Assembly: GCA_013112575.1 (NCBI GenBank)
Contig: JABFGG010000017.1
Span: 32,482 to 96,481, forward strand
Direction of reading: 5' to 3'
Length of the DNA: 64,000 bases
Origin: Chloroflexota bacterium
Lineage (GTDB): Bacteria > Chloroflexota > Anaerolineae > Anaerolineales > UBA11579
The notes under the pieces are model-generated. The model was not told where the DNA came from, did no database searches, and saw only the letters and a program-made list of their open reading frames with translations. This document shows positions 52,887 through 61,396 of the stretch, piece after piece. The translations under genes were made by a program, and so were the position numbers. Within the stretch, counting starts at the first letter, position 1. Each line of letters starts with the position of its first letter.

Positions 52887-54369
52887 TTATTCGAAACGGC
52901 ACAAGCGGAAGCCACGGCCACCAGGATGGCTGCATATTGATGGTAGGGGGCGCGTCCAGGGTCAAGCTATTTTGTAGATTGGTGGCGACTTGTTGGGGAG
53001 AGGAGCCGCGAACTATTGCGATGACTGCGTTTGAGTCAAGGCTGGCTTGGGTGGCGCGTTCTGCCCTTATCTGCCAATTAAAGTGTCTATCATCATTCAT
53101 TCCCGGATCGCTGACTTGCTCGATTACTAAACTGTCCCCCGCAGCTTCTGAACCCTCTGGCAGACTGGCATCCAGGACAGCCTGAGCCAAGGCGCTCAAA
53201 TCAACCCAGCGTACAACCTGTAATGTGATGGAGGAGCGAAGACTGAGATCCAGTTCCGTGGCAGGTTGTACGTCCAGCGGATCAAAAACTTCTTCCAGGA
53301 TTTCGATATTGTCTTCCTGGACCGGCAGAATGATGTCCTGCTCATTCAGATCTGTGCGTGTTTCCTGGATAGCCTGCTCTATGAGAGCTTCCATCAATGT
53401 GCTGCGCAAGGCTGTGTAGTCCTGAGTGGAGGGGGCCGGGCTGGTCTGGTCGTTGCCGCCAGTGGTTGCAGCAGGATTGGCGACGGAGAGTTCTAAGCCT
53501 AAAGCCCCATCAATGCTGATGAGTGAATTGGCAGGTAAGTTACCGGTCAGGCCCGGATTGACAGCCTCAACTGCCACGGCCACACTTGCTCCTGCTTCAG
53601 CGCCGAGTTCCCCAGTTTCTACTACCGAAAATCGAATAGGCTCATTACCCAATGTGCGCACCACGGTTCCGATGGGGACATTGACTGTCCGGTCGGTGAT
53701 GTTGGTGAATACGACCTCGCCGGTAGCTCGACTTTGCGGGATACCGATCTCCCCGCCGCTAGGGCGTGAAAGTGTGTCCTCGACGATCACAGTGATCTCT
53801 TGAACCGGTAAGGCGCCGGACAGATTGAAGTTGCTGACCTGTGGGTTGGCGACCACATCGAGGGTGATGCTCTGGGTTTCTCCGGAGGGTTGCAACTGGA
53901 TGTGAGCAGAAGGTAACAGGACGCCCAGAACTGCAATAAAGGCAAGGACACCGAGGGCCAGAGCAAAGTAGCGTTGCCAGGTTTTCGTTTTCTGACCAGC
54001 CGTCCTGATGCCTTTTAGGTCATTTTGAAACGCACGCACGCGTTCCAGGTCTGGCACTGGTTTCTCTTCGGCTAGTGGAGGAGCCTGCCCCTGCCAGGGC
54101 GCTTTTTGGGCGCGGCGCAGTGAGCGAAAGACCGGGATGTCAATTTCATTGGCAAAATAGCGCACATCGGGATCGCGCGTGACCAGGAAAAGCTCTGCGC
54201 CCTGGGCCTGGCTGTGGCGTTGCAACAGAAGCACATCCAGCTTACGAGAGAACATGGGTTTGCTGCCAGGCCACACCAGCAGGATGCGGCCACCACCAGC
54301 ACGGCGCATTTGGTCTTGCACAGAGGCCATGTCATCTTCGGGCTGGAGGTGGATGATGTGGGTTTTCAC
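52870..54369 (-). CDS. Baseplate-J/gp47-like membrane protein
   Basis: 499 residues with a GTG start. Residues about 1-105 form an alpha-beta domain (IHLQPEDDMASVQDQMRRAGGGRILLVWP, FLVTRDPDVRYFANEIDIPVF). A hydrophobic segment (about 133-153, YFALALGVLAFIAVLGVLL) follows. The rest is a beta-rich part like phage baseplate J proteins (ATGEVVFTNITDRTVNVPIGTVV, EAVNPGLTGNLPANSLI). In many Chloroflexota a protein of this type exists with no phage genes nearby, as here, so a cell-surface role is more likely than a tail structure. It probably faces outwards. The end of the coding region lies in a repeat. Confidence 0.65.
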   Translation of the reverse strand: MKTHIIHLQPEDDMASVQDQMRRAGGGRILLVWPGSKPMFSRKLDVLLLQRHSQAQGAELFLVTRDPDVRYFANEIDIPVFRSLRRAQKAPWQGQAPPLAEEKPVPDLERVRAFQNDLKGIRTAGQKTKTWQRYFALALGVLAFIAVLGVLLPSAHIQLQPSGETQSITLDVVANPQVSNFNLSGALPVQEITVIVEDTLSRPSGGEIGIPQSRATGEVVFTNITDRTVNVPIGTVVRTLGNEPIRFSVVETGELGAEAGASVAVAVEAVNPGLTGNLPANSLISIDGALGLELSVANPAATTGGNDQTSPAPSTQDYTALRSTLMEALIEQAIQETRTDLNEQDIILPVQEDNIEILEEVFDPLDVQPATELDLSLRSSITLQVVRWVDLSALAQAVLDASLPEGSEAAGDSLVIEQVSDPGMNDDRHFNWQIRAERATQASLDSNAVIAIVRGSSPQQVATNLQNSLTLDAPPTINMQPSWWPWLPLVPFRIMVISN

Positions 54370-54377
54370 GAAAAACA

Positions 54378-54412
54378 GTTATTGGTTATCAGGTATCAGC
54401 AATTAGTAACTT
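54378..54412. repeat. Heptanucleotide-phased repeat between the baseplate-J-like gene and alaS
   Basis: GTTATTG, GTTATCA, GGTATCA, GCAATTA, GTAACTT follow one another without gaps from 54378, in the gap between alaS and the baseplate-J-like gene start. Confidence 0.6.
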
Positions 54413-54480
54413 AACTATAGAGGCACGAAGGATTCCATGCAACCTTCGTGCCTCGGTGGTTTCGTTGGTTTTCAACGTGA

Positions 54481-57210
54481 TTATTTTAGATGCTCTTCTA
54501 CCCAATCTTCAACGGCCCCTAAAGCTTCATCCAGCTTGGAGGCATCCTTACCACCGGCCTGGGCCATATCGGGGCGACCACCGCCGCCGCCGCCCAGAGG
54601 CTGGGCTACGACCTTAATCAGCTCTCCGGCGTGCAGGCCGCGTTCGATCAGGTCCTTGGTGACCGTAGCGATCAACAAGGGGCGGTTATCTTCCACGCCT
54701 GCCAATACAGCCACGCCGCTGCCATGTTTCTGGCGGAATTTGTCGGCCATCTGGCGCAGGGTGTCCATATTGGCATTAGGCAATGTAGCGGTCAATACAG
54801 GCACGTCTTTTACGGTAGGAGGATTATCTATCTGGCCATCAAAGGCCTCAGCAGCACTATCGCGGCGCAGGGCGGACAGTTGTTTGTCTCTATCGGCAAG
54901 CTCCTTGTTGAGGGCTTGAGTGCGTTCCACGATGTCGCTGGGAATGGTCTTCAGCATGGCCGCAACTTCATTGGTGGCCTTGAAACGCTCCTGGATTAAC
55001 TTATAAGCTTCGCGTCCCGTAATGGCCTCGATACGGCGGATGCCCGCGGCGGCGCTGCCTTCACTGGTGATGAGGAAAACGCCGATGTCACTGGTCTCGC
55101 GCACGTGGGTGCCACCACAGAGCTCGTATGAAAATGTCTCTGGTTCACCGATCTGGATGGTGCGCACGATGTCGGCGTACTTCTCGCCAAACAGGGCTAT
55201 AGCGCCCTCGGCTTTGGCTTCTTCAAGAGGTTTGAACTCGATGTGCAATTCATAATTATCGAGGATGTTGCGGTTGACACCTGCCTCGATCTCTTCCAGT
55301 TCAGCCTGTGATACGCCTTCGCCATGCGTGAAGTCGAAACGTAAACGGTCAGGCGCTACGAGTGAGCCAGCCTGGCGGGCATGGTCACCTAGAACGCGAT
55401 GCAGTTCGGCGTGCAACAAATGGGTGGCGGTGTGGTTACGTATGATGTCCTGGCGGCGCTGCCTGTCGACGGCGGCCAGCGCAGTATCGCCAACTTTGGG
55501 TTCACCTTTGATGACTTCACCGCGGTGCACGATCACACCTGCGGCGGGTTGGAAAGTGTCGTCGATGCGAATTTCCCAGCGCGGTTCTTTGATCGAAACG
55601 ATGGTGCCTGTGTCGGCGATCTGCCCACCGGAAGCCACGTAAAAGCAGGTGGTAGGTAAGAGGACATCGACGCTGTCGCCGCTTTTGACATTTTCCACAG
55701 CTTCACCATCGCTGAATAGCCCAAGGACATCGCCTTCAACTTCCAGAGCTTCGTAGGGATTGTAGGTCACACCATCGTCATCTAATTTGCTGTCACCCTG
55801 CAATGCTTTTAAGGTGTCTGTGTACAGTTTGACGTCTTCCCCGCCTAAAGCGCCCATGGCCTGGCCTGCGCCGGAGGCGATGCGGTGCTGCTCCATGGCT
55901 TCACGGAAGCCTTTTTCATCAACGGAGTAGCCTCGCTCTTGAGCAATGTCGCGTGTGATCTCCATGGGGAGGCCGTGCGTGGCGTAGAGGTCAAAGGCTT
56001 TGGCACCATCCAATGTTTTGCCGCCAGCTTTATCGGTTTCTGTGAAAAGGTTCTCGAGCTGGGCCAGGCCACCCTCGATTGTTTCCTGAAAGCGTTGCTC
56101 TTCTTTGGTCAGGTTGTCGAGGATGGTCTGCTGGTTCTTGACCAACTCGGGATAAGCCTCGCCATAATCTTCCACGATGGCCTGGGCCACATTTGCAAGA
56201 AATGGTTTGTCAAGGCCAATCTTGCCCCCAAAACGGGCAGCGCGGCGGATGATCATGCGTGTAACGTAATTGCGATTGAGGTTGCCAGGCACAACGCCAT
56301 CCGCAATTAAGAAGGTGGCGGCGCGGGCATGGTCGGCGATCACGCGGTAGGGCGTGAAGTTCTCTTTGACCTCAGCATTGCTGTGTCCGGTCAGGTTTTG
56401 TATGGCAGAAATGACAGGAGTGAACAGGTCGGTGCGGTAATTTGAGTCCACCTCTTGTAGCACGGAAACGATGCGCTCCAGTCCCAGCCCGGTATCTACG
56501 TGTTTGGCAGGCAGGGGGTCAAGGTGTTTGGGACCTGTACGGTTGTATTGGATGAAGACCAGGTTCCACAATTCGATGAAGCGTGGCCCGTCCAGATCAA
56601 CCTGCCCATCTTCCGTATAAGTGAGCTCGCCGTAATCAGGGCCTTTGTCGAAGTGGATTTCGCTGTTGGGGCCGCAAGGGCCAGTGTCGGCCATCTCCCA
56701 GAAGTTGTCTTTGCGTCCCAGAAAGATGATGTGTTCATGGTCCAGCCCAGGTTGGGCTTTCCAGGCTTCTACAGCTTCATCGTCAGTGGGGATTTCTCCA
56801 AGCTCGTCTTTAAATACAGAGACCCATAAACGTTCTTTTGGCAGGCCCCAGACTTCGGTCAGCAGTTCCCAGCCCCATTCTATGGCTTCTTGTTTGTAGT
56901 AGTCACCAAAAGACCAGTTGCCGAGCATCTCAAAGAAGGTGTGATGGGTATCGTCAAAGCCTACGTCTTCAAGGTCATTGTGCTTACCGGCAACGCGCAT
57001 GCATTTTTGGGAGTTAGCGGCGCGCGCATAGGGGCGCTTGTCCGTTCCCAGGAAAACGTCCTTGAATTGCACCATGCCGGAATTGGTGAATAGCAGGGTA
57101 GCATCACCGCCAGGCACAAGGGATGATGAGGGCACGTGGGTGTGCTCGTATTTATCTACAAAGAAATCAATAAATTGCTGTCGGATCTGATTGGCAGTCA
57201 AAGTTTTCAT
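54481..57210 (-). CDS. alaS: Alanyl-tRNA synthetase
   Basis: 909 residues. The class II catalytic core begins TANQIRQQFIDFF and has LFTNSGMVQFKDVFLG and RVAGKHNDLEDVG. The editing domain carries HTATHLLHAELHRVLGDHARQAGSLV and later CGGTHV, the Cys-His zinc site. The C-terminal DHHA1-type glycine-rich stretch (GGGGGGRPDMAQAGG) closes the protein. Length is slightly greater than the E. coli enzyme (876). It is a single gene read leftwards, with an intergenic heptad repeat downstream. No trigger-like leader is seen. Confidence 0.97.
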   Translation of the reverse strand: MKTLTANQIRQQFIDFFVDKYEHTHVPSSSLVPGGDATLLFTNSGMVQFKDVFLGTDKRPYARAANSQKCMRVAGKHNDLEDVGFDDTHHTFFEMLGNWSFGDYYKQEAIEWGWELLTEVWGLPKERLWVSVFKDELGEIPTDDEAVEAWKAQPGLDHEHIIFLGRKDNFWEMADTGPCGPNSEIHFDKGPDYGELTYTEDGQVDLDGPRFIELWNLVFIQYNRTGPKHLDPLPAKHVDTGLGLERIVSVLQEVDSNYRTDLFTPVISAIQNLTGHSNAEVKENFTPYRVIADHARAATFLIADGVVPGNLNRNYVTRMIIRRAARFGGKIGLDKPFLANVAQAIVEDYGEAYPELVKNQQTILDNLTKEEQRFQETIEGGLAQLENLFTETDKAGGKTLDGAKAFDLYATHGLPMEITRDIAQERGYSVDEKGFREAMEQHRIASGAGQAMGALGGEDVKLYTDTLKALQGDSKLDDDGVTYNPYEALEVEGDVLGLFSDGEAVENVKSGDSVDVLLPTTCFYVASGGQIADTGTIVSIKEPRWEIRIDDTFQPAAGVIVHRGEVIKGEPKVGDTALAAVDRQRRQDIIRNHTATHLLHAELHRVLGDHARQAGSLVAPDRLRFDFTHGEGVSQAELEEIEAGVNRNILDNYELHIEFKPLEEAKAEGAIALFGEKYADIVRTIQIGEPETFSYELCGGTHVRETSDIGVFLITSEGSAAAGIRRIEAITGREAYKLIQERFKATNEVAAMLKTIPSDIVERTQALNKELADRDKQLSALRRDSAAEAFDGQIDNPPTVKDVPVLTATLPNANMDTLRQMADKFRQKHGSGVAVLAGVEDNRPLLIATVTKDLIERGLHAGELIKVVAQPLGGGGGGRPDMAQAGGKDASKLDEALGAVEDWVEEHLK

Positions 57211-57303
57211 GCAGGCTCCTATGAAATGCGCGAGTGCAGGATTTTGGAATTATAACAATGATGGGATAACGAGGTTTGAATTGTGTGTATGGAAGTTGCG
57301 TAA

Positions 57304-57990
57304 TCAGGCCAGCATTACGCCTTCAAGCTTGAGCAGCTTGATCTTGCGGGGGTCGCCCAGTTTGCCGCCATAACCGCCGAGTGTGCCATCAGATGAGATG
57401 ACGCGATGGCAGGGGATCAGGATAGGGATAGGGTTGCGACGGAGGGCCTGACCGACAGCGCGTACTGCTTTAGGGTTGCCGATGATCTTGGCAATCTCGG
57501 CATAGGTGCGCACCTGACCACGCGGCACGTCCAGGGCAGCTTGTAAAACAGTACGTTGGAATTCTGTCAGGCGACTCATGTCGGGGTCAAGATTCAACTC
57601 TTCGCTTTTGCCGTCTAAATAAGCCTGTACTTCTTGCAAGGCCTCGGCAGTTTCTTTCTCTGAGCGGCGGAAACGCACCTGCCCACCTTTGCCCAGGAAC
57701 TTGAGGAAGTCGTCTTCGCTCATGTCGTATTCGATGCCGATGACCTCGCCAGTTTGTTTAACGCCCACCCATACGTTGCCTATAGGCGTGTTCTCTAGAA
57801 GCTCGTAATAAACCAGTGGGGGCAATACATTTTCCAGGGCTTTATCCAGTCCAGCTTGCGCTTTCTGGATGATGGCTTCATCCGGTTCTTCGGCGTAGAG
57901 GGCATCCAGGGCATCCGTGAGTTGTTGAGTCTCTGGCAAGGCTTCATCGTCACCCAGCCAACTGGCAAATTGCAGTTCGATATCATTCAT
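57304..57990 (-). CDS. Ogt-type O6-alkylguanine-DNA methyltransferase with extra N-terminal domain
   Basis: The C-terminal ~85 residues are a standard methyltransferase active domain: TEFQRTVLQAALDVPRGQVRTYAEIA, the helical AVRAVGQALRRNPIPILIPCHRVISSDGTLGGYGG with the acceptor Cys near 194. The N-terminal ~65 residues are acidic helices (LTDALDALYAEEPDEAIIQKAQAGLDKALENVLPP) not seen in ordinary Ogt. Residues 70-130 are the Ogt N-terminal ferredoxin-like part. The gene overlaps the ECF sigma gene by 4 bases (ATGA), a position where an anti-sigma factor is normally found. The extra domain may bind the sigma factor. Confidence 0.85.
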   Translation of the reverse strand: MNDIELQFASWLGDDEALPETQQLTDALDALYAEEPDEAIIQKAQAGLDKALENVLPPLVYYELLENTPIGNVWVGVKQTGEVIGIEYDMSEDDFLKFLGKGGQVRFRRSEKETAEALQEVQAYLDGKSEELNLDPDMSRLTEFQRTVLQAALDVPRGQVRTYAEIAKIIGNPKAVRAVGQALRRNPIPILIPCHRVISSDGTLGGYGGKLGDPRKIKLLKLEGVMLA

Positions 57991-58496
57991 GGGGTCACCT
58001 GTACTTGTGCTGCAAATTGTTTACGTAGTTTCTTTAACGCCTGATACACGTTGGCGCGGGCGCTTTCCTCGCTCGTTTTGAGCGCCGTGGCGATCTCGGG
58101 ATAACTCAGTTCCTGGTATTTGCGCATCATCAGGGCGGCTTGCTGCTTTTCCGGTAATAGCTGTACAGCTGCACTCACTTCCTCAAGCTGTTGGGCCGTG
58201 TCCAAGTTTATATCCAGGTTGGGATTTTGTCCTAGCAATTGCGGGTCGAGATCTGAGGTGCGGGAAGTGGTGCGACTGCGCTTTTTGAGATGTGTGCGGG
58301 CCACATTCGTTGCGATCTTATACAACCAGGCACGCGTATTGGCCTTTTCATCCAGGCGTTTATAGGCTTTGTAGGCGCGCAGGAAAGTATCTTGTAAACA
58401 GTCCTCTGCATCCTGTGTGTCACCAAGCATGCGCCAGAGATAAACGTAGATCTCATGGCTGTGTTGTTCGGCCAGCGTTTCAAAATCAGGCTTCAT
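57987..58496 (-). CDS. ECF-family RNA polymerase sigma factor
   Basis: 169 residues with region 2 (VYLWRMLGDTQDAEDCLQDTFLRAYKAYKRL, ARAWLYKIATNVARTHLKKR near 60-80) and region 4 (LPEKQQAALMMRKYQELSYPEIATALKTSEESARANVYQALKKLRK). It has no region 3 or long N-terminal. The Ogt-type gene starts in its last codon. Extracytoplasmic-function factors are usually controlled by a coupled anti-sigma factor; here the coupled gene is an alkyltransferase, suggesting response to DNA alkylation. This is inference. Confidence 0.92.
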   Translation of the reverse strand: MKPDFETLAEQHSHEIYVYLWRMLGDTQDAEDCLQDTFLRAYKAYKRLDEKANTRAWLYKIATNVARTHLKKRSRTTSRTSDLDPQLLGQNPNLDINLDTAQQLEEVSAAVQLLPEKQQAALMMRKYQELSYPEIATALKTSEESARANVYQALKKLRKQFAAQVQVTP

Positions 58497-58552
58497 TACA
58501 TCTACTCATCGTCTCACCCATATAACTATCTTACAGCATGATTTGTGAAATC

Positions 58553-58622
58553 GGAAATTCGAGAATCGAGATTAGAGATTGGAAAATGTCTTAAACCGAA
58601 TCTCGATTCTCGATTTCTTCTA
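58553..58622. repeat. Heptanucleotide-phased repeat between the ECF and SpeE-like genes
   Basis: Ten successive units from 58553: GGAAATT, CGAGAAT, CGAGATT, AGAGATT, GGAAAAT, GTCTTAA, ACCGAAT, CTCGATT, CTCGATT, TCTTCTA. The outer parts are an inverted repeat (CGAGAATCGAGATT with AATCTCGATTCTCG). Confidence 0.65.
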
Positions 58623-58625
58623 CGC

Positions 58626-58631
58626 TATAAT
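58626..58631 (+). promoter_or_regulatory. -10 element of the SpeE-like gene
   Basis: TATAAT ends 8 bases before the ATG at 58640 with no ribosome binding site, so the transcript is probably leaderless. Confidence 0.5.
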
Positions 58632-58639
58632 GCCCGCTT

Positions 58640-60193
58640 ATGTCCCGTCGATACCTTTACTTCGCAGTATTTTCCTCCGGCCTGACAACTCTGGCAGTTG
58701 AACTGACCACTTCCCGTTTGTTGGGCAGTGTTTTTGGCACGGCCAACCTGGTGTGGGCCAGCATTATTGGTTTGATGCTGATCTACCTGACATTGGGTTA
58801 TTTCATTGGCGGGCGTTGGGCAGACCGTTCCCCGCATTATGAGACCTTCTATCGCATCATGTTGTGGGGGGCTTTTACGGCGGGCTTAGTGCCATTAGTG
58901 GCCCGGCCAGTGTTACGCTCTGCTGCCAATGCCTTTGACCAATTACAGATCGGTGTGTTGGGTGGTGCTTTTATCTCGGTGCTGTTCTTATTTATAGTGC
59001 CTATCACACTCTTAGGAACGATCTCGCCCTTTGCTATTCGTCTGGCGATTGAAAGCACTGAGGATGCAGGCAAACTGTCCGGGCGTATCTATGCAGTCTC
59101 TACTCTGGGTTCGTTCATTGGCACTTTTCTCCCTGTACTTATCTTGATCCCATTGATCGGTACAACCTATTCGTTCCTGGTCTTTAGCGGCTATTTATTG
59201 ATCGTGGCCCTGATCGGTTATGGCTTGAGTATCTCCTGGCGACGGGCGGCTGTTTGGCTATGGATGCCTATAGTATTGCTGATATTTGGAATGTTGTGGG
59301 GCGGCGGGGCCTTCAAGAATAGTGAGGGGCAGGTATACGAAACTGAGTCGGCTTACAACTACATCCAAGTATTGCAGTTTGATGAGTTCACTTTCCTGCG
59401 GCTCAACGATGGTCAGGGCATCCACTCCATGTACCATCCAGACCAACTCATTTACGACGGTCCCTGGATGCAGTATCTGGCGGCCCCCTATTTCAATCCG
59501 GCGCCATACGATCCCAGCCAGGTAGAAAGTATCGCTATTGTAGGATTGGCAGCAGGTACAACGGCGCGTCAGGCTACTGCCGCGTATGGACCTATTCCCA
59601 TCGATGGTTATGAGATCGACCCCGTGATTCTGGACGTGGGGCGCGAGTATTTTGACATGAACATGCCCAACCTGAACGCGGAGGCCGTGGACGGGCGCTG
59701 GGGTTTGGAACATAGCGAGCGCCAATACACGATAATTGGTATTGACGCCTATCGCCCCCCATACATCCCCTGGCATTTGACCACCCAGGAATTCTTCCAG
59801 ATCACCTATGACCGTCTCACTGACGATGGCGTGCTGGTGATCAATGTTGGCAACCCCAATGACCCCAGCCTGCTGAATGTCCTGGTGAGCACTTTAGATA
59901 CTATCTATCCCAGCATCTACGTGATGGATATCCCCGGTAGCTTAAACTCGATGGTGTATGCGACAAAGCAGCCTACTCAATTCGAGAACATTCAGGAGAA
60001 TTACACTTACTTGAGCAATCTAGACGACGTTCACTCCCTGATAACAACCTCGGTGGGCCGCATTATCGTCAACCGTGCTGAAACACCACAAGGCGATCTG
60101 GTGCTCACCGATGACCGTGCCCCGGTGGAGTGGATAGTGAACAACATGGTCATCCGTTTTGTGACCGGAAACGGGATCGAGGACTTGCAATGA
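58640..60193 (+). CDS. Membrane-bound spermidine synthase-like (SpeE-like) protein
   Basis: 517 residues. The N-terminal ~225 form about seven transmembrane segments (LTTLAVELTTSRLLGSVFG, WASIIGLMLIYLTLGYFIGG and later ones). The C-terminal part is a SAM-binding fold like polyamine synthases: AIVGLAAGTTARQATAAYG, DGYEIDPVILDVGREYF, YTIIGIDAYRPPYIPWHLTTQEF and VLVINVGNPND. The motif is GLAAGTT where SpeE has GGGxGG; other key residues may be changed. Such proteins are annotated as spermidine synthases but may not make spermidine. A DUF1461 gene follows with a 4-base overlap. Confidence 0.78.
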   Translation: MSRRYLYFAVFSSGLTTLAVELTTSRLLGSVFGTANLVWASIIGLMLIYLTLGYFIGGRWADRSPHYETFYRIMLWGAFTAGLVPLVARPVLRSAANAFDQLQIGVLGGAFISVLFLFIVPITLLGTISPFAIRLAIESTEDAGKLSGRIYAVSTLGSFIGTFLPVLILIPLIGTTYSFLVFSGYLLIVALIGYGLSISWRRAAVWLWMPIVLLIFGMLWGGGAFKNSEGQVYETESAYNYIQVLQFDEFTFLRLNDGQGIHSMYHPDQLIYDGPWMQYLAAPYFNPAPYDPSQVESIAIVGLAAGTTARQATAAYGPIPIDGYEIDPVILDVGREYFDMNMPNLNAEAVDGRWGLEHSERQYTIIGIDAYRPPYIPWHLTTQEFFQITYDRLTDDGVLVINVGNPNDPSLLNVLVSTLDTIYPSIYVMDIPGSLNSMVYATKQPTQFENIQENYTYLSNLDDVHSLITTSVGRIIVNRAETPQGDLVLTDDRAPVEWIVNNMVIRFVTGNGIEDLQ

Positions 60194-60864
60194 GATCATT
60201 TAATCCAAATATTGAAACCCTCTTGCACTGGCTTATGCCTGTTGTTGTTTTGTTGGCCATTATCCTGACGGCTGTACGTTTATTGCTCACACCAGCCTTT
60301 GTCAATATAGAGTATCGCACGCCGAATTTCCCGCCTGACCCTTACGGCTTCACAATGGAAGAGCGTCTTAAGTGGTCCCAGATCGCCCTGAACTACCTGC
60401 TCAATGATGAGGACATTTCCTTCCTTGGAGACCTGACCTTCGAAGATGGTTCGCCCCTGTATAACGAGCGTGAACTGCGCCATATGGTCGATGTCAAGGA
60501 CCTGACCCAGATATTCTTATGGATCTGGCGTGGCTTGTTACTTATGCTGGTTTTACTAACTTTGTGGGTCTGGCGTGTGGATTGGCAACCAGCCTATATG
60601 CGGATGCTGCATAATGGTGGCCGCCTGACGGTCATTCTTATCGCCGTTTTACTAGTAGGGATTGCCTTGAGTTTTAATGCCGTCTTTACTGGCTTTCACC
60701 GTATTTTCTTTGAAGGGGATACCTGGTTGTTCCTCTTCTCGGACACGCTCATCCGTCTGTTCCCAATCCGCTTTTGGCGGGACGCATTCATTGTTATCGG
60801 TGTTTTTGCTTTAGGGAGTGGGGGATTGTTATGGTGGCTGTTCGGTAAACGTCTAGCAAAATAG
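60190..60864 (+). CDS. TIGR01906/DUF1461-type integral membrane protein
   Basis: From the ATG at 60190, whose TGA overlap (ATGA) with the SpeE-like gene shows translational coupling, it has 224 residues. Four hydrophobic segments are visible (about 13-35, 117-137, 152-172 and 200-220), with a soluble part between the first two (FPPDPYGFTMEERLKWSQIALNYLL, LYNERELRHMVDVKDL). The motif LYNERELRHMVDVK and the LFPIRFWRDAF stretch are those I recall for the DUF1461 family. Function unknown. A strong terminator follows. Confidence 0.8.
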   Translation: MRSFNPNIETLLHWLMPVVVLLAIILTAVRLLLTPAFVNIEYRTPNFPPDPYGFTMEERLKWSQIALNYLLNDEDISFLGDLTFEDGSPLYNERELRHMVDVKDLTQIFLWIWRGLLLMLVLLTLWVWRVDWQPAYMRMLHNGGRLTVILIAVLLVGIALSFNAVFTGFHRIFFEGDTWLFLFSDTLIRLFPIRFWRDAFIVIGVFALGSGGLLWWLFGKRLAK

Positions 60865-60865
60865 A

Positions 60866-60893
60866 AAAAAGCGCCGCAATTACGGCGCTTTTT
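60866..60893. terminator. Bidirectional terminator between the DUF1461 and FHA genes
   Basis: AAAAAGCGCCG and CGGCGCTTTTT form a perfect 11-bp stem around a 6-base loop and serve both convergent genes. Confidence 0.9.
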
Positions 60894-60896
60894 AGT

Positions 60897-61283
60897 TTAG
60901 TCTTCCATCTCGTCGGGCAATTCTAACGGCCCCGTACGGTCTAATGCTTTCGACAGGATGCGGGGGGCATCCTGTACGAACTTCATTTCGACGTCTGCAA
61001 TTGCCACGGTATCCCCGGAATATAGAACGCTCTTGTTCACCGGTTGGCCGTTCACGTATGTGCCACCGGTTGAATTCAAGTCCAGGATAACGTATTGTCC
61101 ATTGACGATACGCACCTGGGCGTGCAGGCGCGAAACACTGGAACTGTCGATCACTATGTGATTGTCCAGTTTGCGCCCGATCTTAATGTTGTCGTGGTTG
61201 AGGGGATAGACCTGGCTGTTCAGGATCAAGAAGGCCGAAGCCGGCGCGGTTCTTACATCCTGGGCTGCATGAGACATTTCCAT
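60897..61283 (-). CDS. FHA-domain protein
   Basis: 128 residues from the ATG at 61283. The forkhead-associated domain binds phosphothreonine: IKIGRKLDNHIVIDSSSVSRLHAQVRIVNGQYVILDLNSTGGTYVNGQPV has the conserved Gly-Arg, Ser-x-x-His and Asn of the family in its pieces. No other domain is seen. The TATAAT at 61296-61291 lies 7 bases upstream of this start, so earlier Met codons in the frame are unlikely to be transcribed. The partner kinase is not in the window. Confidence 0.85.
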   Translation of the reverse strand: MEMSHAAQDVRTAPASAFLILNSQVYPLNHDNIKIGRKLDNHIVIDSSSVSRLHAQVRIVNGQYVILDLNSTGGTYVNGQPVNKSVLYSGDTVAIADVEMKFVQDAPRILSKALDRTGPLELPDEMED

Positions 61284-61290
61284 ATGTGTC

Positions 61291-61296
61291 ATTATA
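61291..61296 (-). promoter_or_regulatory. -10 element of the FHA gene
   Basis: TATAAT on the minus strand ends 7 bases before the chosen ATG, with no ribosome binding site between. Confidence 0.5.
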
Positions 61297-61396
61297 AGCC
61301 TGCTTTGTGTGTAGCTACTTAACAACGCTGTTAGGACTGCGGTACTAGTCTATCCGATTTCTTTGTTTTTGTCGTTGCAAGAATATGACAATGCGG

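Noticed and set aside
52870..54369. Prophage or tail module suggested by the baseplate-J-like protein
   Set aside because: No other phage structural gene, integrase or att-like repeat lies near; neighbours are housekeeping genes.
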